A DNA stretch of 64,000 nt from Cellulomonas palmilytica (GTDB taxonomy: Bacteria > Actinomycetota > Actinomycetes > Actinomycetales > Cellulomonadaceae), in the NCBI RefSeq assembly GCF_021590045.1, contig NZ_CP062221.1:2852001-2916000 (forward strand), in the 5' to 3' direction. Positions 26,851-35,015 of the stretch are shown one piece after another; within the stretch, counting starts at the first letter, position 1, and each line of letters opens with the position of its first letter. Both the position numbers and the translations under genes were made by a program. The notes below the pieces were generated by a model that saw nothing but the letters and a program-made list of their open reading frames with translations, was not told the origin of the DNA and did no database searches.

Positions 26851-27546
26851 TCAGGACACCTCGGGCGCGCGTGCCCGGTCGGGCCGGTCGTCGTGGTCGA
26901 CGGTCGGCCCGGCCTCGTCCCGGGCGTCCACCACGACGACGTCCACGGTCGGGGCCTCGACGCGCAGGCGCGGCAGCAGCACGTGCACGAGCGGTCCGAC
27001 GAGCAGCGCGTACGCGATCGTCGCCACCCCGAATCGCCCGCCGAGCAGCATCCCGGTCACCACGACGACGACCTCGATGGACGTGCGCACGACCGCGACC
27101 GACCACCCCGTGCGCGCGACGAGGCCCGTCATGAGCCCGTCGCGCGGGCCCGGTCCGAGGCCAGCGCCCACGTAGAGCGCGGTGGCGAGGCCGTTGAGCG
27201 CGATCCCCGCGGCCGCGACGAGCACGCGCCAGCCGAGCCCCAGGTCGCCCACGCCGTCGAGCAGCGCGAGGAACGGGTCGACGAGCACGCCGATGACGAG
27301 CACGTTGGCGATCGTCCCGAAGCCGGGTCGCTGCCGCAGCGGGATCCAGCACGCGAGCACGAGGGCGCTGATGGCCAGCGTGACGGTGCCGAAGCTCGCG
27401 CCCGTGCGGCGGGCCACGCCCTGGCTCAGCACGTCCCACGGCATGTTGCCCAGCCCGGCGTCCACGAGCATCGCGATCGACACGGAGTAGAGGACGAGGC
27501 CGACTGCGAGGCGCACGAGGCGACGACCGGCGGGGGCGGGGATCAC
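26851..27546 (-). CDS. YczE-like membrane protein
   Basis: 231 residues with about six hydrophobic segments, among them VRLAVGLVLYSVSIAMLV, FGTVTLAISALVLACWI, TIANVLVIGVLVDPFLALL and GVATIAYALLVGPLVHVLL. GLGPGPRDGLMTGL is the family signature between helices. A polar tail with alternating Val and Asp ends the protein. YczE proteins are under control of an adjacent MocR-type regulator (YczR) in several bacteria; that arrangement is present here. The transported substrate, if any, is unknown. The GTG start overlaps the stop of the upstream 62-codon gene (GTGA). Confidence 0.88.
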   Translation of the reverse strand: MIPAPAGRRLVRLAVGLVLYSVSIAMLVDAGLGNMPWDVLSQGVARRTGASFGTVTLAISALVLACWIPLRQRPGFGTIANVLVIGVLVDPFLALLDGVGDLGLGWRVLVAAAGIALNGLATALYVGAGLGPGPRDGLMTGLVARTGWSVAVVRTSIEVVVVVTGMLLGGRFGVATIAYALLVGPLVHVLLPRLRVEAPTVDVVVVDARDEAGPTVDHDDRPDRARAPEVS

Positions 27547-27731
27547 GAGCCCATCCTCGCCGACGACGCCGACGTGCTGCGCGGCAGCTCGAGGGTGGTG
27601 CCCTCCGCCCAGTCCCGGCTCGCCGCGCCCGCACCGGCCCCGCGGCCTCGCGATCCGTCCCCGCGGACGACCCTCCCCAACGCTGCCACCAGCGCGACGA
27701 GCACACCCGCCGCGGCCATCACCATCTCCAT
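27543..27731 (-). CDS. Small single-helix membrane protein coupled to yczE
   Basis: 62 residues: an N-terminal hydrophobic helix (VMAAAGVLVALVAALGRVV), then a Gly/Arg/Ser-rich polar tail. The stop overlaps the yczE-like GTG by 4 nt, and its own ATG lies at the edge of the MocR operator region, as expected for the first gene of the regulated transcript. No family is recognised. It could be a genuine small membrane partner or merely a translated leader; overlap plus hydrophobic N-terminus favour a real gene. Confidence 0.5.
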   Translation of the reverse strand: MEMVMAAAGVLVALVAALGRVVRGDGSRGRGAGAGAASRDWAEGTTLELPRSTSASSARMGS

Positions 27732-27747
27732 GGCCCCAATCTGGCGA

Positions 27748-27790
27748 CCAGTGGCTACCGAATCCAGGGCCACTTCTGCAAGAGTGGCCC
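27748..27790. promoter_or_regulatory. Operator for the MocR-type regulator
   Basis: The divergent gap holds three AGTGGC-type half-sites: AGTGGCT at 27750-27756, GGGCCACT at 27767-27774 and AGTGGCCC at 27783-27790. The last two form a perfect 8-bp inverted repeat with an 8-nt spacer, ending 1 nt before the regulator's ATG. Repeated half-sites between a MocR gene and its divergent target are the usual layout for this regulator class. The site probably governs both the yczE transcript and the regulator itself. Confidence 0.65.
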
Positions 27791-27791
27791 C

Positions 27792-29249
27792 ATGACCGAT
27801 CTCACGAGCGACCGCCGGATCTCCGGCCACGGCGTCGCGACGATCATCGGCGCCTGGTCGCGGCCCGGTGCGGCCTACGCGGCGCTCGCCGACGCGCTGC
27901 GCCAGGCCGTGCTCTCCGGGTCGCTCCCGCTGCGCACGCGCCTGCCCAGCGAGCGCGAGCTCGCCGACGCGCTGCAGGTCTCGCGGACGACGACGACCGC
28001 GGCGTACGACGCGCTGCGCGACGAGGGGTACCTGGTCTCGCGCCGCGGCTCCGGCACGGTCACCACCCTGCCCGAGCGTCTCCCCCGCCCGGGCGCGCCC
28101 CTCACGCGGCCGACGAACCTCGACGACGACGTCGTCGACCTCACCACGGCGGCCCCGCAGGCGCCCGAGGGCCTGCACGACGCGGTGCGCGACGCGCTCG
28201 ACCTCCTGCCCCGGTACCTGCCGACCACCGGCTACTCCCCCGCAGGCCTGCCCGAGCTGCGCGAGGCGATCGCCGCGCGCTACACCGAGCGCGGCACCCC
28301 CACCAGCCCCGACCAGGTGCTCGTCACCACCGGGGGCCAGGAGGCGATCCACCTGCTCGTCGCCGCGCACGCCGGTCCGGGCGACCGCGTCCTCCTGGAG
28401 CACCCGACGTACCCGCACGCGCTCGACGCGGTCCGGGCCGCCTCCGCGCGCCCCGTCGCGGTCCCGTCGGGACCCGACGGCATCGACCTCGACCTGCTCG
28501 CGTCGACCGTCCGCCAGGCCTCGCCGCGGCTCGCGTACCTCATCCCCGACCACCGTAACCCCACGGGCACGTCGCTGTCGGCCGACGACCGCGCCCGCGT
28601 GCGCGACCTCGCGCAGCGCACGCGCACGCTCGTCGTCGGCGACGAGGCGCTGACCGACCTCACGCTGGACGGCCCCGAACCCGCGTCGTTCGCGGGCGAC
28701 GGGGCGGGCACCCACGTCGCGTGCCTCGGATCGGCGTCCAAGACGTTCTGGGGCGGGCTGCGGATCGGCTGGGTGCGCGCGCACCGCGACCTCGTCGGCC
28801 GACTGACGGCGCAGCGCGCGCACGTCGACATCGGCTCGTCGGTGATCGACCAGCTCGTCGTCGCACGCCTGCTCGCCGACCGCGACGCGGTCCTGACGCA
28901 GCGCCGGGTGATGCTGCGCGAGCGCCGTGACCTGCTGCGGGACCTGCTCGCGCAGCGGCTGCCCGGCTGGACCCCGAACCTGCCGCCCGGCGGCCTCGCG
29001 CTGTGGGTCGACCTGGGTGCGCCCGTCTCGTCGGCGCTCGCCGCGCTCGCGCCGCGGCACGGCGTGCGCGTCGCGGCCGGTCCGGTGTTCGGCGTGGAGC
29101 CCGGGCTCGAGCGCTACCTGCGCGTCCCGTTCACCGAGCCGCCCGCGCGGCTCGAGCGCGCCGTCGACGGCCTCGCGCGTGCCTGGGCGGAGCTCGGCGC
29201 GGCCGACCGCGAGCCGGCCCGGGCCGAGCCGTCGCTCGTCGTGGTCTGA
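27792..29249 (+). CDS. MocR-family transcriptional regulator (GntR HTH + aminotransferase fold)
   Basis: 485 residues. The N-terminal winged HTH of GntR type (about 28-95) includes LPSERELADALQVSRTTT and GYLVSRRGSGTVV-like wing residues. The fold I PLP domain (about 125-470) has TTGGQEAIHLL, DHRNPTGTSLS and GSASKTFWGGLRIG with the PLP lysine, plus a late RVPF for the substrate carboxylate. MocR proteins use PLP-bound ligands as signals, not for catalysis. Divergent from the yczE-like gene across a repeated AGTGGC operator, so this is probably YczR-like. It probably controls its own expression too, since the operator abuts its start codon. Confidence 0.92.
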   Translation: MTDLTSDRRISGHGVATIIGAWSRPGAAYAALADALRQAVLSGSLPLRTRLPSERELADALQVSRTTTTAAYDALRDEGYLVSRRGSGTVTTLPERLPRPGAPLTRPTNLDDDVVDLTTAAPQAPEGLHDAVRDALDLLPRYLPTTGYSPAGLPELREAIAARYTERGTPTSPDQVLVTTGGQEAIHLLVAAHAGPGDRVLLEHPTYPHALDAVRAASARPVAVPSGPDGIDLDLLASTVRQASPRLAYLIPDHRNPTGTSLSADDRARVRDLAQRTRTLVVGDEALTDLTLDGPEPASFAGDGAGTHVACLGSASKTFWGGLRIGWVRAHRDLVGRLTAQRAHVDIGSSVIDQLVVARLLADRDAVLTQRRVMLRERRDLLRDLLAQRLPGWTPNLPPGGLALWVDLGAPVSSALAALAPRHGVRVAAGPVFGVEPGLERYLRVPFTEPPARLERAVDGLARAWAELGAADREPARAEPSLVVV

Positions 29250-29253
29250 CGCG

Positions 29254-29466
29254 TCAGACGCGCGGCAGCGGGATCTGCGGCCCGACGGGTCGGTCCTCCT
29301 GGCGAAGCGACGCGGACGTCACGCCCTGCTCGGCGAGCGTGCGCCAGTGCTCGCCGAGCCACTGCTCGGCGTCGTACCGGTTGCCGAACACCGGGCTGAC
29401 CGGCCGGTCCACCGGACCCGACGGCCCGGACAGCAGCCACTCCCACTGCGGACGCAGCGTGCTCAC
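29254..29466 (-). CDS. Small conserved-looking protein coupled to pyrD
   Basis: 70 residues, acidic-neutral, soluble; rich in Trp and aromatic residues: RPQWEWLLSGPSGPVDRPVSP, then NRYDAEQWLGEHWRTL, and a short beta-like end. The GTG start overlaps the pyrD stop by 4 nt (GTGA), so it is the last gene of the pyrD operon. Its 3' end is 4 bp from the convergent MocR gene stop. The composition looks like a folded protein, but I cannot assign a function. Confidence 0.75.
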   Translation of the reverse strand: MSTLRPQWEWLLSGPSGPVDRPVSPVFGNRYDAEQWLGEHWRTLAEQGVTSASLRQEDRPVGPQIPLPRV

Positions 29467-30509
29467 GCCGCCTGCCCCCGTCGGGCGTCGGTCGCCAGCG
29501 CGCGTCCGACGCGCGCCGCCCACGCGGGGCCCTCGTAGATGAACGCGGTGTACCCCTGCACGAGCGTCGCGCCGACCGCCAGGTACTCGCGCGCGTCGGC
29601 GGGCGTCGTGATGCCGCCCACCCCGATGATCACGGCGTCCTCGCCGAGCCGCGTGCGCAGCCGCGCGACGACGTCGAGGCCGCGCGCGAGCACCGGCGGG
29701 CCGGACAGGCCGCCGGGGCCCAGGTCGTGGCCGATCGTCGTGTTCACCGCGACCACGCCGTCGAGCCCGAGCTCGGCAGCCAGGTCGGCGACCGCGTCGA
29801 CGTCCTCGTCCGACAGGTCCGGCGCGATCTTCACGAGCAGCGGCACCGGGTTGACCGCGGCCGCCGCGGTCGCCTCGTCCGCGGCCGTGCGGACCGCCTC
29901 GAGGATCGGGCGCAGCGCCTCGACCGACTGCAGGTCGCGCAGGCCCGGCGTGTTGGGCGAGGACACGTTGACGACGAGGTAGTCCGCGTACGGCGCGAGC
30001 CGCGACGCGCTCGTCGCATAGTCCGCGGCCGCCTCCTGCGCGGGCGTCACCTTCGTCTTGCCGATGTTGACGCCGACGACGAGCGAGCGCCCGTGCGGCG
30101 TGCTGCGCAGCCGCTCGAGGCGGCGCGCGACGACCTGCGACCCCTCGTTGTTGAAGCCCATCCGGTTGCGCAGCGCGCGGCGGTCCAGCACGCGCCACAG
30201 GCGGGGCGCCTCGTTGCCGGGCTGCGCCTGCGCCGTGACCGTGCCGATCTCGACGAACGAGAACCCGAGCATCGCCAGGCCCTCGACCGCGCGGGCGTTC
30301 TTGTCGAAGCCCGCCGCGAGCCCGAACCGGCCGGGCAGGTCGCGTCCCCACACGCGCACCGCGCCGCTGCGCGGGACCGCGAACAGCGGGGCGACGAGCC
30401 GGCGCAGCAGGGGCGCCCGCCCGACGAACGAGATCAGGCCGAACGCGACCTCGTGCGCGCGCTCGGGGTCCATACGCCGGAAGACCAGGTCGAACAGGAG
30501 GCGGTACAC
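29463..30509 (-). CDS. pyrD: Dihydroorotate dehydrogenase (quinone), class 2
   Basis: Oxidises dihydroorotate to orotate in pyrimidine synthesis and passes electrons to the menaquinone pool; FMN enzyme, 348 residues. The class 2 N-terminal amphipathic region (MYRLLFDLVFRRMDPERAH) for membrane association is present. LAAGFDKNA, GTVTAQAQPGN and RMGFNNEG line the FMN site, and VNVSSPNTPGLR carries the catalytic serine. VKIAPDL and IGVGGI follow, then a phosphate-binding VGATLVQGYTAFIYEG. The GTG start is 4 bp after the upstream DUF3817-like gene and has a TAGGGT hexamer, so it may also have its own promoter. Confidence 0.96.
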   Translation of the reverse strand: MYRLLFDLVFRRMDPERAHEVAFGLISFVGRAPLLRRLVAPLFAVPRSGAVRVWGRDLPGRFGLAAGFDKNARAVEGLAMLGFSFVEIGTVTAQAQPGNEAPRLWRVLDRRALRNRMGFNNEGSQVVARRLERLRSTPHGRSLVVGVNIGKTKVTPAQEAAADYATSASRLAPYADYLVVNVSSPNTPGLRDLQSVEALRPILEAVRTAADEATAAAAVNPVPLLVKIAPDLSDEDVDAVADLAAELGLDGVVAVNTTIGHDLGPGGLSGPPVLARGLDVVARLRTRLGEDAVIIGVGGITTPADAREYLAVGATLVQGYTAFIYEGPAWAARVGRALATDARRGQAA

Positions 30510-30513
30510 GCGC

Positions 30514-30999
30514 TCACCCTACGGTCGGCGGGGCCGCGTCGTCGGGCGTGTCCAGGTCCGCCGCCCGGCCCGTCCGGCCCGTGCGCCACAACCACCACAG
30601 CCCGAGGAACGGCAGCACGAGCGGGACGTACCCGTAGCCCGCGCCGAACTGCGACCACACGGTCTCGTCGGGGAAGTCGCCCACGTCGACGAGCGACAGC
30701 GTGCCCACCGTCAGCACCCCGACGAGCTCGAAGCCGACCGTGACCCACGCGAGACGGCGCAGGTCCCGCGCGAGCGCGACCGTTGCCACGACGTACACGA
30801 TGCCTGCGAGCAGCGACAGCGCGTACGCGAGCGGCGCCTCGTCGAGCTTGGTCGTCACCTGGTACAGGCCGCGCGCCGTCGCCGCGAGGGCGAGCACGCC
30901 GTACACCGCCACGAGCAGACGTCCCGCGCCCGAGCCCGTCGAGCGGTGCGTCGGCGCACCGGACGGGCCGGCCGTCGCGCCCCCGGTCGGCTCGGTCAC
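30514..30999 (-). CDS. DUF3817-like integral membrane protein
   Basis: 161 residues. A Gly/Thr/Ser-rich cytoplasmic start is followed by four hydrophobic helices: LLVAVYGVLALAATARGL, YALSLLAGIVYVVATVALA, VTVGFELVGVLTVGTLSLV and YVPLVLPFLGLWWLW. VWSQFGAGYGYVPLVLPFLG is typical of an actinobacterial family often next to a partner membrane gene, as here. The GTG start overlaps the stop of that partner by 4 nt. Function unknown. Its stop codon lies inside the hexamer TAGGGTGA that may serve as the pyrD promoter. Confidence 0.8.
   Translation of the reverse strand: MTEPTGGATAGPSGAPTHRSTGSGAGRLLVAVYGVLALAATARGLYQVTTKLDEAPLAYALSLLAGIVYVVATVALARDLRRLAWVTVGFELVGVLTVGTLSLVDVGDFPDETVWSQFGAGYGYVPLVLPFLGLWWLWRTGRTGRAADLDTPDDAAPPTVG
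30516..30521 (-). promoter_or_regulatory. -10 hexamer TAGGGT upstream of pyrD
   Basis: TAGGGT, 6 nt before the pyrD GTG at 30509. It overlaps the last codons of the upstream gene, so it would be an internal operon promoter. Confidence 0.5.
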
Positions 31000-31355
31000 A
31001 GGGTCCCCCAGATCTGCAGGAGCCTCAGCTCCAGGAACGCGACGGTGAACGTCGCCACCAGCAGCACGACCGAGCTCCAGCGCGTGCGCTCGGCGAACGC
31101 CCAGGCCGCGGCGAGCGGCAGGATGATCAGCTGCGTGATGACGTAGCCCCAGATCAGCACGCCGTCGACGTCGTGCCCGCCCGTCGCCTGCACGACCGCG
31201 AGGACCACGGCCTGCACGACGAGCACGCCCTCCACGACCGCGGCGCCCCACAGCTGGCGGAGCACGACCGCGCGGTCCCGCACGACGAACCACAGGGCCC
31301 AGCCGGCGAGAGCCGCGCAGAGCAGGGCGACGAGCGCGGCGAGGACGAGGTTCAC
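30996..31355 (-). CDS. Small four-helix membrane protein
   Basis: 119 residues, almost wholly hydrophobic: VLAALVALLCAALAGWALWFVV, VVEGVLVVQAVVLAVVQA, GVLIWGYVITQLIILPLAAAWAF and SSVVLLVATFTVAFLELRLL. A short RTRW turn lies before the last helix. It is co-translated with the next, also four-helix gene (GTGA overlap), and the two may form a heteromer. TAGGTT on the minus strand, 8 nt upstream, supports GTG 31355. It leads a four-gene operon ending in pyrD and the 70-residue protein. Function unknown. Confidence 0.82.
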   Translation of the reverse strand: MNLVLAALVALLCAALAGWALWFVVRDRAVVLRQLWGAAVVEGVLVVQAVVLAVVQATGGHDVDGVLIWGYVITQLIILPLAAAWAFAERTRWSSVVLLVATFTVAFLELRLLQIWGTL

Positions 31356-31363
31356 GGCTGCAC

Positions 31364-31369
31364 AACCTA
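31364..31369 (-). promoter_or_regulatory. -10 hexamer TAGGTT, pyrD operon
   Basis: TAGGTT on the minus strand, 8 nt before the GTG at 31355, the first gene of the operon that includes pyrD. Confidence 0.45.
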
Positions 31370-31458
31370 CCCGCCCGACGCCGACCCCTCCCACCGCCGC
31401 GGCGTTCCCGGGGCGCGCGTCCCGGCGCACGTCCCGGGGCACGGCACCCTCGCGCGGT

Positions 31459-31464
31459 TACGAT
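31459..31464 (+). promoter_or_regulatory. -10 hexamer TACGAT of a leaderless promoter
   Basis: TACGAT, 6 nt before the GTG at 31471 of the leucyl aminopeptidase gene. Confidence 0.6.
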
Positions 31465-31470
31465 CGTCGC

Positions 31471-32943
31471 GTGATCTCACTGACCTCGAAGAACCCCGCC
31501 CAGCTCGCCGTCGACGCCCTCGTCGTGGCCGTCCGACCGCGCGGTTCCGCGGTCGGTGCGGTGTCCGCCGACTGGCTCCCCAAGGAGCTCGTGCAGCTCC
31601 TCGCGCGCGACGCGAAGCGCCTCGGGATCACGGGCGCGGTCGACGAGGTCCGTCGCCTGCCCGGGACCGGGATCAAGGCCACGACGATCGTCGTGACGGG
31701 TGTCGGCGACGCCCCGCTCGACGGCTCCCCCGCCGGGCGCGAGGCGCTGCGCCGCGCCGCGGGTGCCGCGACGCGCGAGCTCGCCGGGCTCGAGTCGGTC
31801 GCGCTCGCGCTGCCCACGCCCGACGCCGCGTCGGTCGGCGCGGTCGCCGAGGGCGCGCTGCTCGGCGCGTACGCGTTCAGCCGCTACCACTCGCTGCACG
31901 ACGCTCCCGTGTCGCGCGTCGAGCTCGTGACCGACCGCGACCGCGACAAGGCCGCGCAGGAGGCGCTCGCGCGCGCCGAGGTCGTCGCCGCCGCGGTGCA
32001 CGCGACCCGCGACCTGGTCAACACCGCGCCGAACGACCTGTACCCGGCCGTGTTCGCCGACGAGGCGAAGACCGCGACCAAGGGCGTCAAGGGCGTCAAG
32101 GTCACCGTGCTCGACGAGAAGGCGCTCGCCGGCGGCGGCTACGGCGGGCTGGTCGGCGTCGGCCAGGGCTCGGCCCGGCCCCCGCGCCTCGTCCGCGTCG
32201 CGTACGCGCCGTCGAAGCCGCGGGCGACCGTCGCTCTCGTCGGCAAGGGCATCACGTTCGACTCGGGCGGCATCTCGATCAAGCCCGCGGCCGGCATGGA
32301 GGCCATGAAGTCCGACATGGCGGGCGCGGCCGCGGTGCTGCACACCGTCGTCGCCGCCGCGCGGCTCGGCCTGCCCGTCGCCGTGACCGGGTGGCTGTGC
32401 CTCGCCGAGAACATGCCGTCGGGCACGGCCCAGCGCCCGTCCGACGTCATCACGATCCGCGGCGGCACGACCGTCGAGGTCCTCAACACCGACGCCGAGG
32501 GCCGCCTCGTCATGGCCGACGGCCTCGTCGCGGCGCTCGAGGAGAAGCCCGACGTCGTGCTCGACATCGCCACCCTGACGGGCGCGCAGGTCGTCGCGCT
32601 GGGCCACCGCGTGTCCGCCGTCATGGGCACCGACGACGCGCGCGAGCGCGTGGTCGCCGCCGCGGGCGAGTCCGGCGAGCTGTTCTGGCCCATGCCGCTG
32701 CCCGACGAGCTGCGCGCGGGCCTGAAGTCGAAGATCGCCGACATCGCGAACATCGGTGAGCGCTGGGGCGGCATGCTGTCCGCCGGCGTGTTCCTGCGCG
32801 AGTTCGTCGGCGAGTCGTCGTGGGCGCACCTCGACATCGCTGGCCCCGCGTTCAACGAGAAGAGCGCGCACGACTACACGCCCGTGGGTGGCACCGGTGT
32901 CGGGGTGCGCACGCTCCTGGCGCTGATCGAGTCGTACGCCTGA
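31471..32943 (+). CDS. pepA: Leucyl aminopeptidase (M17)
   Basis: Cytosolic di-metal aminopeptidase removing N-terminal residues; 490 residues, normal for M17. The N-terminal macro-like domain (1-165) is variable. The catalytic domain has KGITFDSGGISIKP (metal Lys and Asp), MKSDMAGAAAV with further ligands, and the family signature NTDAEGRL. A leaderless GTG start is supported by TACGAT. A 21-bp perfect hairpin lies downstream. It is the first gene of the block that continues to lpdA and sucB, a common actinobacterial order. Confidence 0.95.
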   Translation: MISLTSKNPAQLAVDALVVAVRPRGSAVGAVSADWLPKELVQLLARDAKRLGITGAVDEVRRLPGTGIKATTIVVTGVGDAPLDGSPAGREALRRAAGAATRELAGLESVALALPTPDAASVGAVAEGALLGAYAFSRYHSLHDAPVSRVELVTDRDRDKAAQEALARAEVVAAAVHATRDLVNTAPNDLYPAVFADEAKTATKGVKGVKVTVLDEKALAGGGYGGLVGVGQGSARPPRLVRVAYAPSKPRATVALVGKGITFDSGGISIKPAAGMEAMKSDMAGAAAVLHTVVAAARLGLPVAVTGWLCLAENMPSGTAQRPSDVITIRGGTTVEVLNTDAEGRLVMADGLVAALEEKPDVVLDIATLTGAQVVALGHRVSAVMGTDDARERVVAAAGESGELFWPMPLPDELRAGLKSKIADIANIGERWGGMLSAGVFLREFVGESSWAHLDIAGPAFNEKSAHDYTPVGGTGVGVRTLLALIESYA

Positions 32944-32956
32944 CCTGACCCGCACT

Positions 32957-33013
32957 CGGCCGCGGTTCGGTCCGACGCACGTCCCGGCACGTCGTCGGAC
33001 CGAACCGCGGCCG
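32957..33013 (+). terminator. 21-bp perfect hairpin after pepA
   Basis: A 21-nt arm at 32957-32977 is exactly complementary to 32993-33013, with a 15-nt loop. It begins 14 bp after the pepA stop and ends 31 bp before the next start, so it must terminate pepA before the next promoter. Confidence 0.8.
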
Positions 33014-33031
33014 TGTCCCAGGTCGCACGGC

Positions 33032-33037
33032 TACCCT
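33032..33037 (+). promoter_or_regulatory. -10 hexamer TACCCT of a leaderless promoter
   Basis: TACCCT, 6 nt before the ATG at 33044. Confidence 0.6.
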
Positions 33038-33043
33038 CGCGGC

Positions 33044-33412
33044 ATGGGTCTGTTCCGCCGCCTGTCCCCGCGACGCAACCGCCAGGCCGCCGCGCCCGGC
33101 GGTGAGCCCGCGCCCTCGGCCAAGGAGGCGCGCGAGGCCACGCTCGCGCACCTGCACGAGTTCGTGCGCACGCGCGTCGGCGTCGAGGCGTACGTCGAGC
33201 CGCAGACCAACGTGACGCCGACGACCGTCATGCTCGTGGCGACCGACGGCGAGTGGACGCGGCGTCGCGTCCCCGACGCGCGCGCCGCCGCGCAGCTCGC
33301 GGCCACGCTCGGCATCCCGGTGTACGACGTGCAGCGCACGGGCTACCCGCAGCGCGTGCGCGACTGGAACGCCCGCCAGCGCGTCGAACGGCGCCGCGCG
33401 GCGTCGTCCTGA
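33044..33412 (+). CDS. Conserved-looking small basic protein, function unknown
   Basis: 122 residues. A very basic start (MGLFRRLSPRRNRQ) and a Gly/Pro linker precede a compact alpha/beta part: THLHEFVRTRVGVEAYVEP-like helix, TTVMLVATDGEWTRRRV strands, ARAAAQLAATLG helix and GIPVYDVQRTGYP. A basic tail RVRDWNARQRVERRRA follows. The core pattern is that of an oxidoreductase-associated actinobacterial protein found next to lpdA, but no catalytic motif is visible. It has its own leaderless promoter and precedes lpdA by 190 bp; the gap shows only the lpdA leader. Confidence 0.75.
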   Translation: MGLFRRLSPRRNRQAAAPGGEPAPSAKEAREATLAHLHEFVRTRVGVEAYVEPQTNVTPTTVMLVATDGEWTRRRVPDARAAAQLAATLGIPVYDVQRTGYPQRVRDWNARQRVERRRAASS

Positions 33413-33602
33413 CCCGCGCCGGGCGACCGGCCGGCGGTGGACCCGGCAGACCTGGGATGACTGTTCCGAGCGTCACACCGGCCGCCGAGCGGCTACGGTC
33501 GATCCGTCGCAGCGGTGATGACAAGATGGTCGCCGACTCGACAGACCCACACCTCGCGTGCGCGGCCTGCCATCCTGTCGTATGAAGCTGAGGAGTCTGC
33601 AC

Positions 33603-34988
33603 GTGGCCGAGACCACCGGCACCGCCTTCGACATCGTCGTCCTGGGAGCGGGAAGCGGTGGCTACGCGGCCGCCCTGCGCGCGGCCCAGCTCGGCAAGAA
33701 CGTCGCCCTCGTCGAGGCCGACAAGGTCGGCGGCACCTGCCTGCACAAGGGCTGCATCCCCACCAAGGCGCTGCTGCACGCCGCCGAGCTGGCCGACAAC
33801 GCTCGAGAGGGTGCGCACTACGGCGTGCACACCACGCTCGACCACGTCGACATGGCGGGCGTCAACCAGTACAAGGACTCGGTGATCGGCGGGCTCTACA
33901 AGGGCCTGCAGGGGCTGATCAAGTCCCGCAAGATCACGGTCGTCGAGGGCTACGGCAAGCTCACCGGGCCGAACACCGTCGAGGTCGACGGCCAGACCCT
34001 GACGGGCGAGCACATCGTGCTCGGCACCGGCTCCTACGCGCGCTCGCTGCCGGGCCTCGAGATCGGCGGCCGGGTCATGACGTCCGACCAGGCCCTGAAG
34101 CTCGACTGGGTCCCGCAGTCCGCGATCATCCTCGGCGGCGGCGTGATCGGCTCGGAGTTCGCGTCGGTCTGGAAGTCGTTCGGCGCGGACGTCACCATCA
34201 TCGAGGCGCTCCCCCACCTGGTCCCGAACGAGGACGAGGCGCTGTCCAAGGCGTTCGAGCGCGCGTTCCGCAAGCGCGGCATCAACTTCAACCTGGGCGT
34301 CCGGTTCTCCGGCGTCACGCAGGACGACAACGGCGTGCACGTCTCGCTCGAGGACGGCAAGACGTTCGACGCCGACGTGCTGCTCGTCGCGGTCGGCCGC
34401 GGGCCGAGCACCTCGGGCCTCGGCTTCGAGGAGCAGGGCATCACGCTCGACCGCGGCTTCGTGATCACCGACGAGAAGCTGCACACGGGCGTCGCGAACA
34501 TCTGGGCCGTCGGCGACATCGTCCCCGGCCTGCAGCTCGCGCACCGCGGCTTCGCGCAGGGCATCTTCGTCGCCGAGCAGATCTGCGGCCTGAACCCCGC
34601 GCCGATCGTCGAGTCCGGCATCCCGCGCGTCACGTACTCCGAGCCCGAGGTCGCCTCGGTCGGCGTCACGGAGGCGCGCGCCAAGGAGCTGTACGGCGCG
34701 GACGGCGTCGAGACGCTCGAGTACAACCTCGCCGGCAACGGCAAGAGCAAGATCCTCGGCACGCAGGGCTTCGTGAAGCTCGTGCGCCAGAAGGACGGCC
34801 CCGTCGTCGGCGTGCACATGATCGGCGCGCGCGTCGGCGAGCTCATCGGCGAGGGTCAGCTCATCGTGAACTGGGAGGCGTACCCGGAGGACGTCGCCGC
34901 CCTGGTCCACGCCCACCCGACGCAGAACGAGGCGCTCGGCGAGGCCCACCTGGCTCTCGCCGGCAAGCCGCTGCACGCCCACAACTGA
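33603..34988 (+). CDS. lpdA: Dihydrolipoyl dehydrogenase (E3)
   Basis: FAD enzyme that reoxidises dihydrolipoyl groups of 2-oxoacid dehydrogenase complexes using NAD; 461 residues. FAD-binding VLGAGSGGYAAALRAAQLG at the N-terminus, redox disulfide GGTCLHKGCIPTK, NAD-binding LGGGVIGSEFASVW, second FAD site NIWAVGDIV, and the C-terminal His-Glu pair HAHPTQNEAL are all present. GTG at 33603 follows AGGAG at 33591-33595 and is preferred over upstream in-frame ATGs at 33558 and 33582. sucB starts 27 bp downstream, so the two form an E3-E2 operon. Confidence 0.96.
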   Translation: MAETTGTAFDIVVLGAGSGGYAAALRAAQLGKNVALVEADKVGGTCLHKGCIPTKALLHAAELADNAREGAHYGVHTTLDHVDMAGVNQYKDSVIGGLYKGLQGLIKSRKITVVEGYGKLTGPNTVEVDGQTLTGEHIVLGTGSYARSLPGLEIGGRVMTSDQALKLDWVPQSAIILGGGVIGSEFASVWKSFGADVTIIEALPHLVPNEDEALSKAFERAFRKRGINFNLGVRFSGVTQDDNGVHVSLEDGKTFDADVLLVAVGRGPSTSGLGFEEQGITLDRGFVITDEKLHTGVANIWAVGDIVPGLQLAHRGFAQGIFVAEQICGLNPAPIVESGIPRVTYSEPEVASVGVTEARAKELYGADGVETLEYNLAGNGKSKILGTQGFVKLVRQKDGPVVGVHMIGARVGELIGEGQLIVNWEAYPEDVAALVHAHPTQNEALGEAHLALAGKPLHAHN

Positions 34989-35015
34989 CCTGGAATCGAA
35001 GGAGACGACGCGGTC

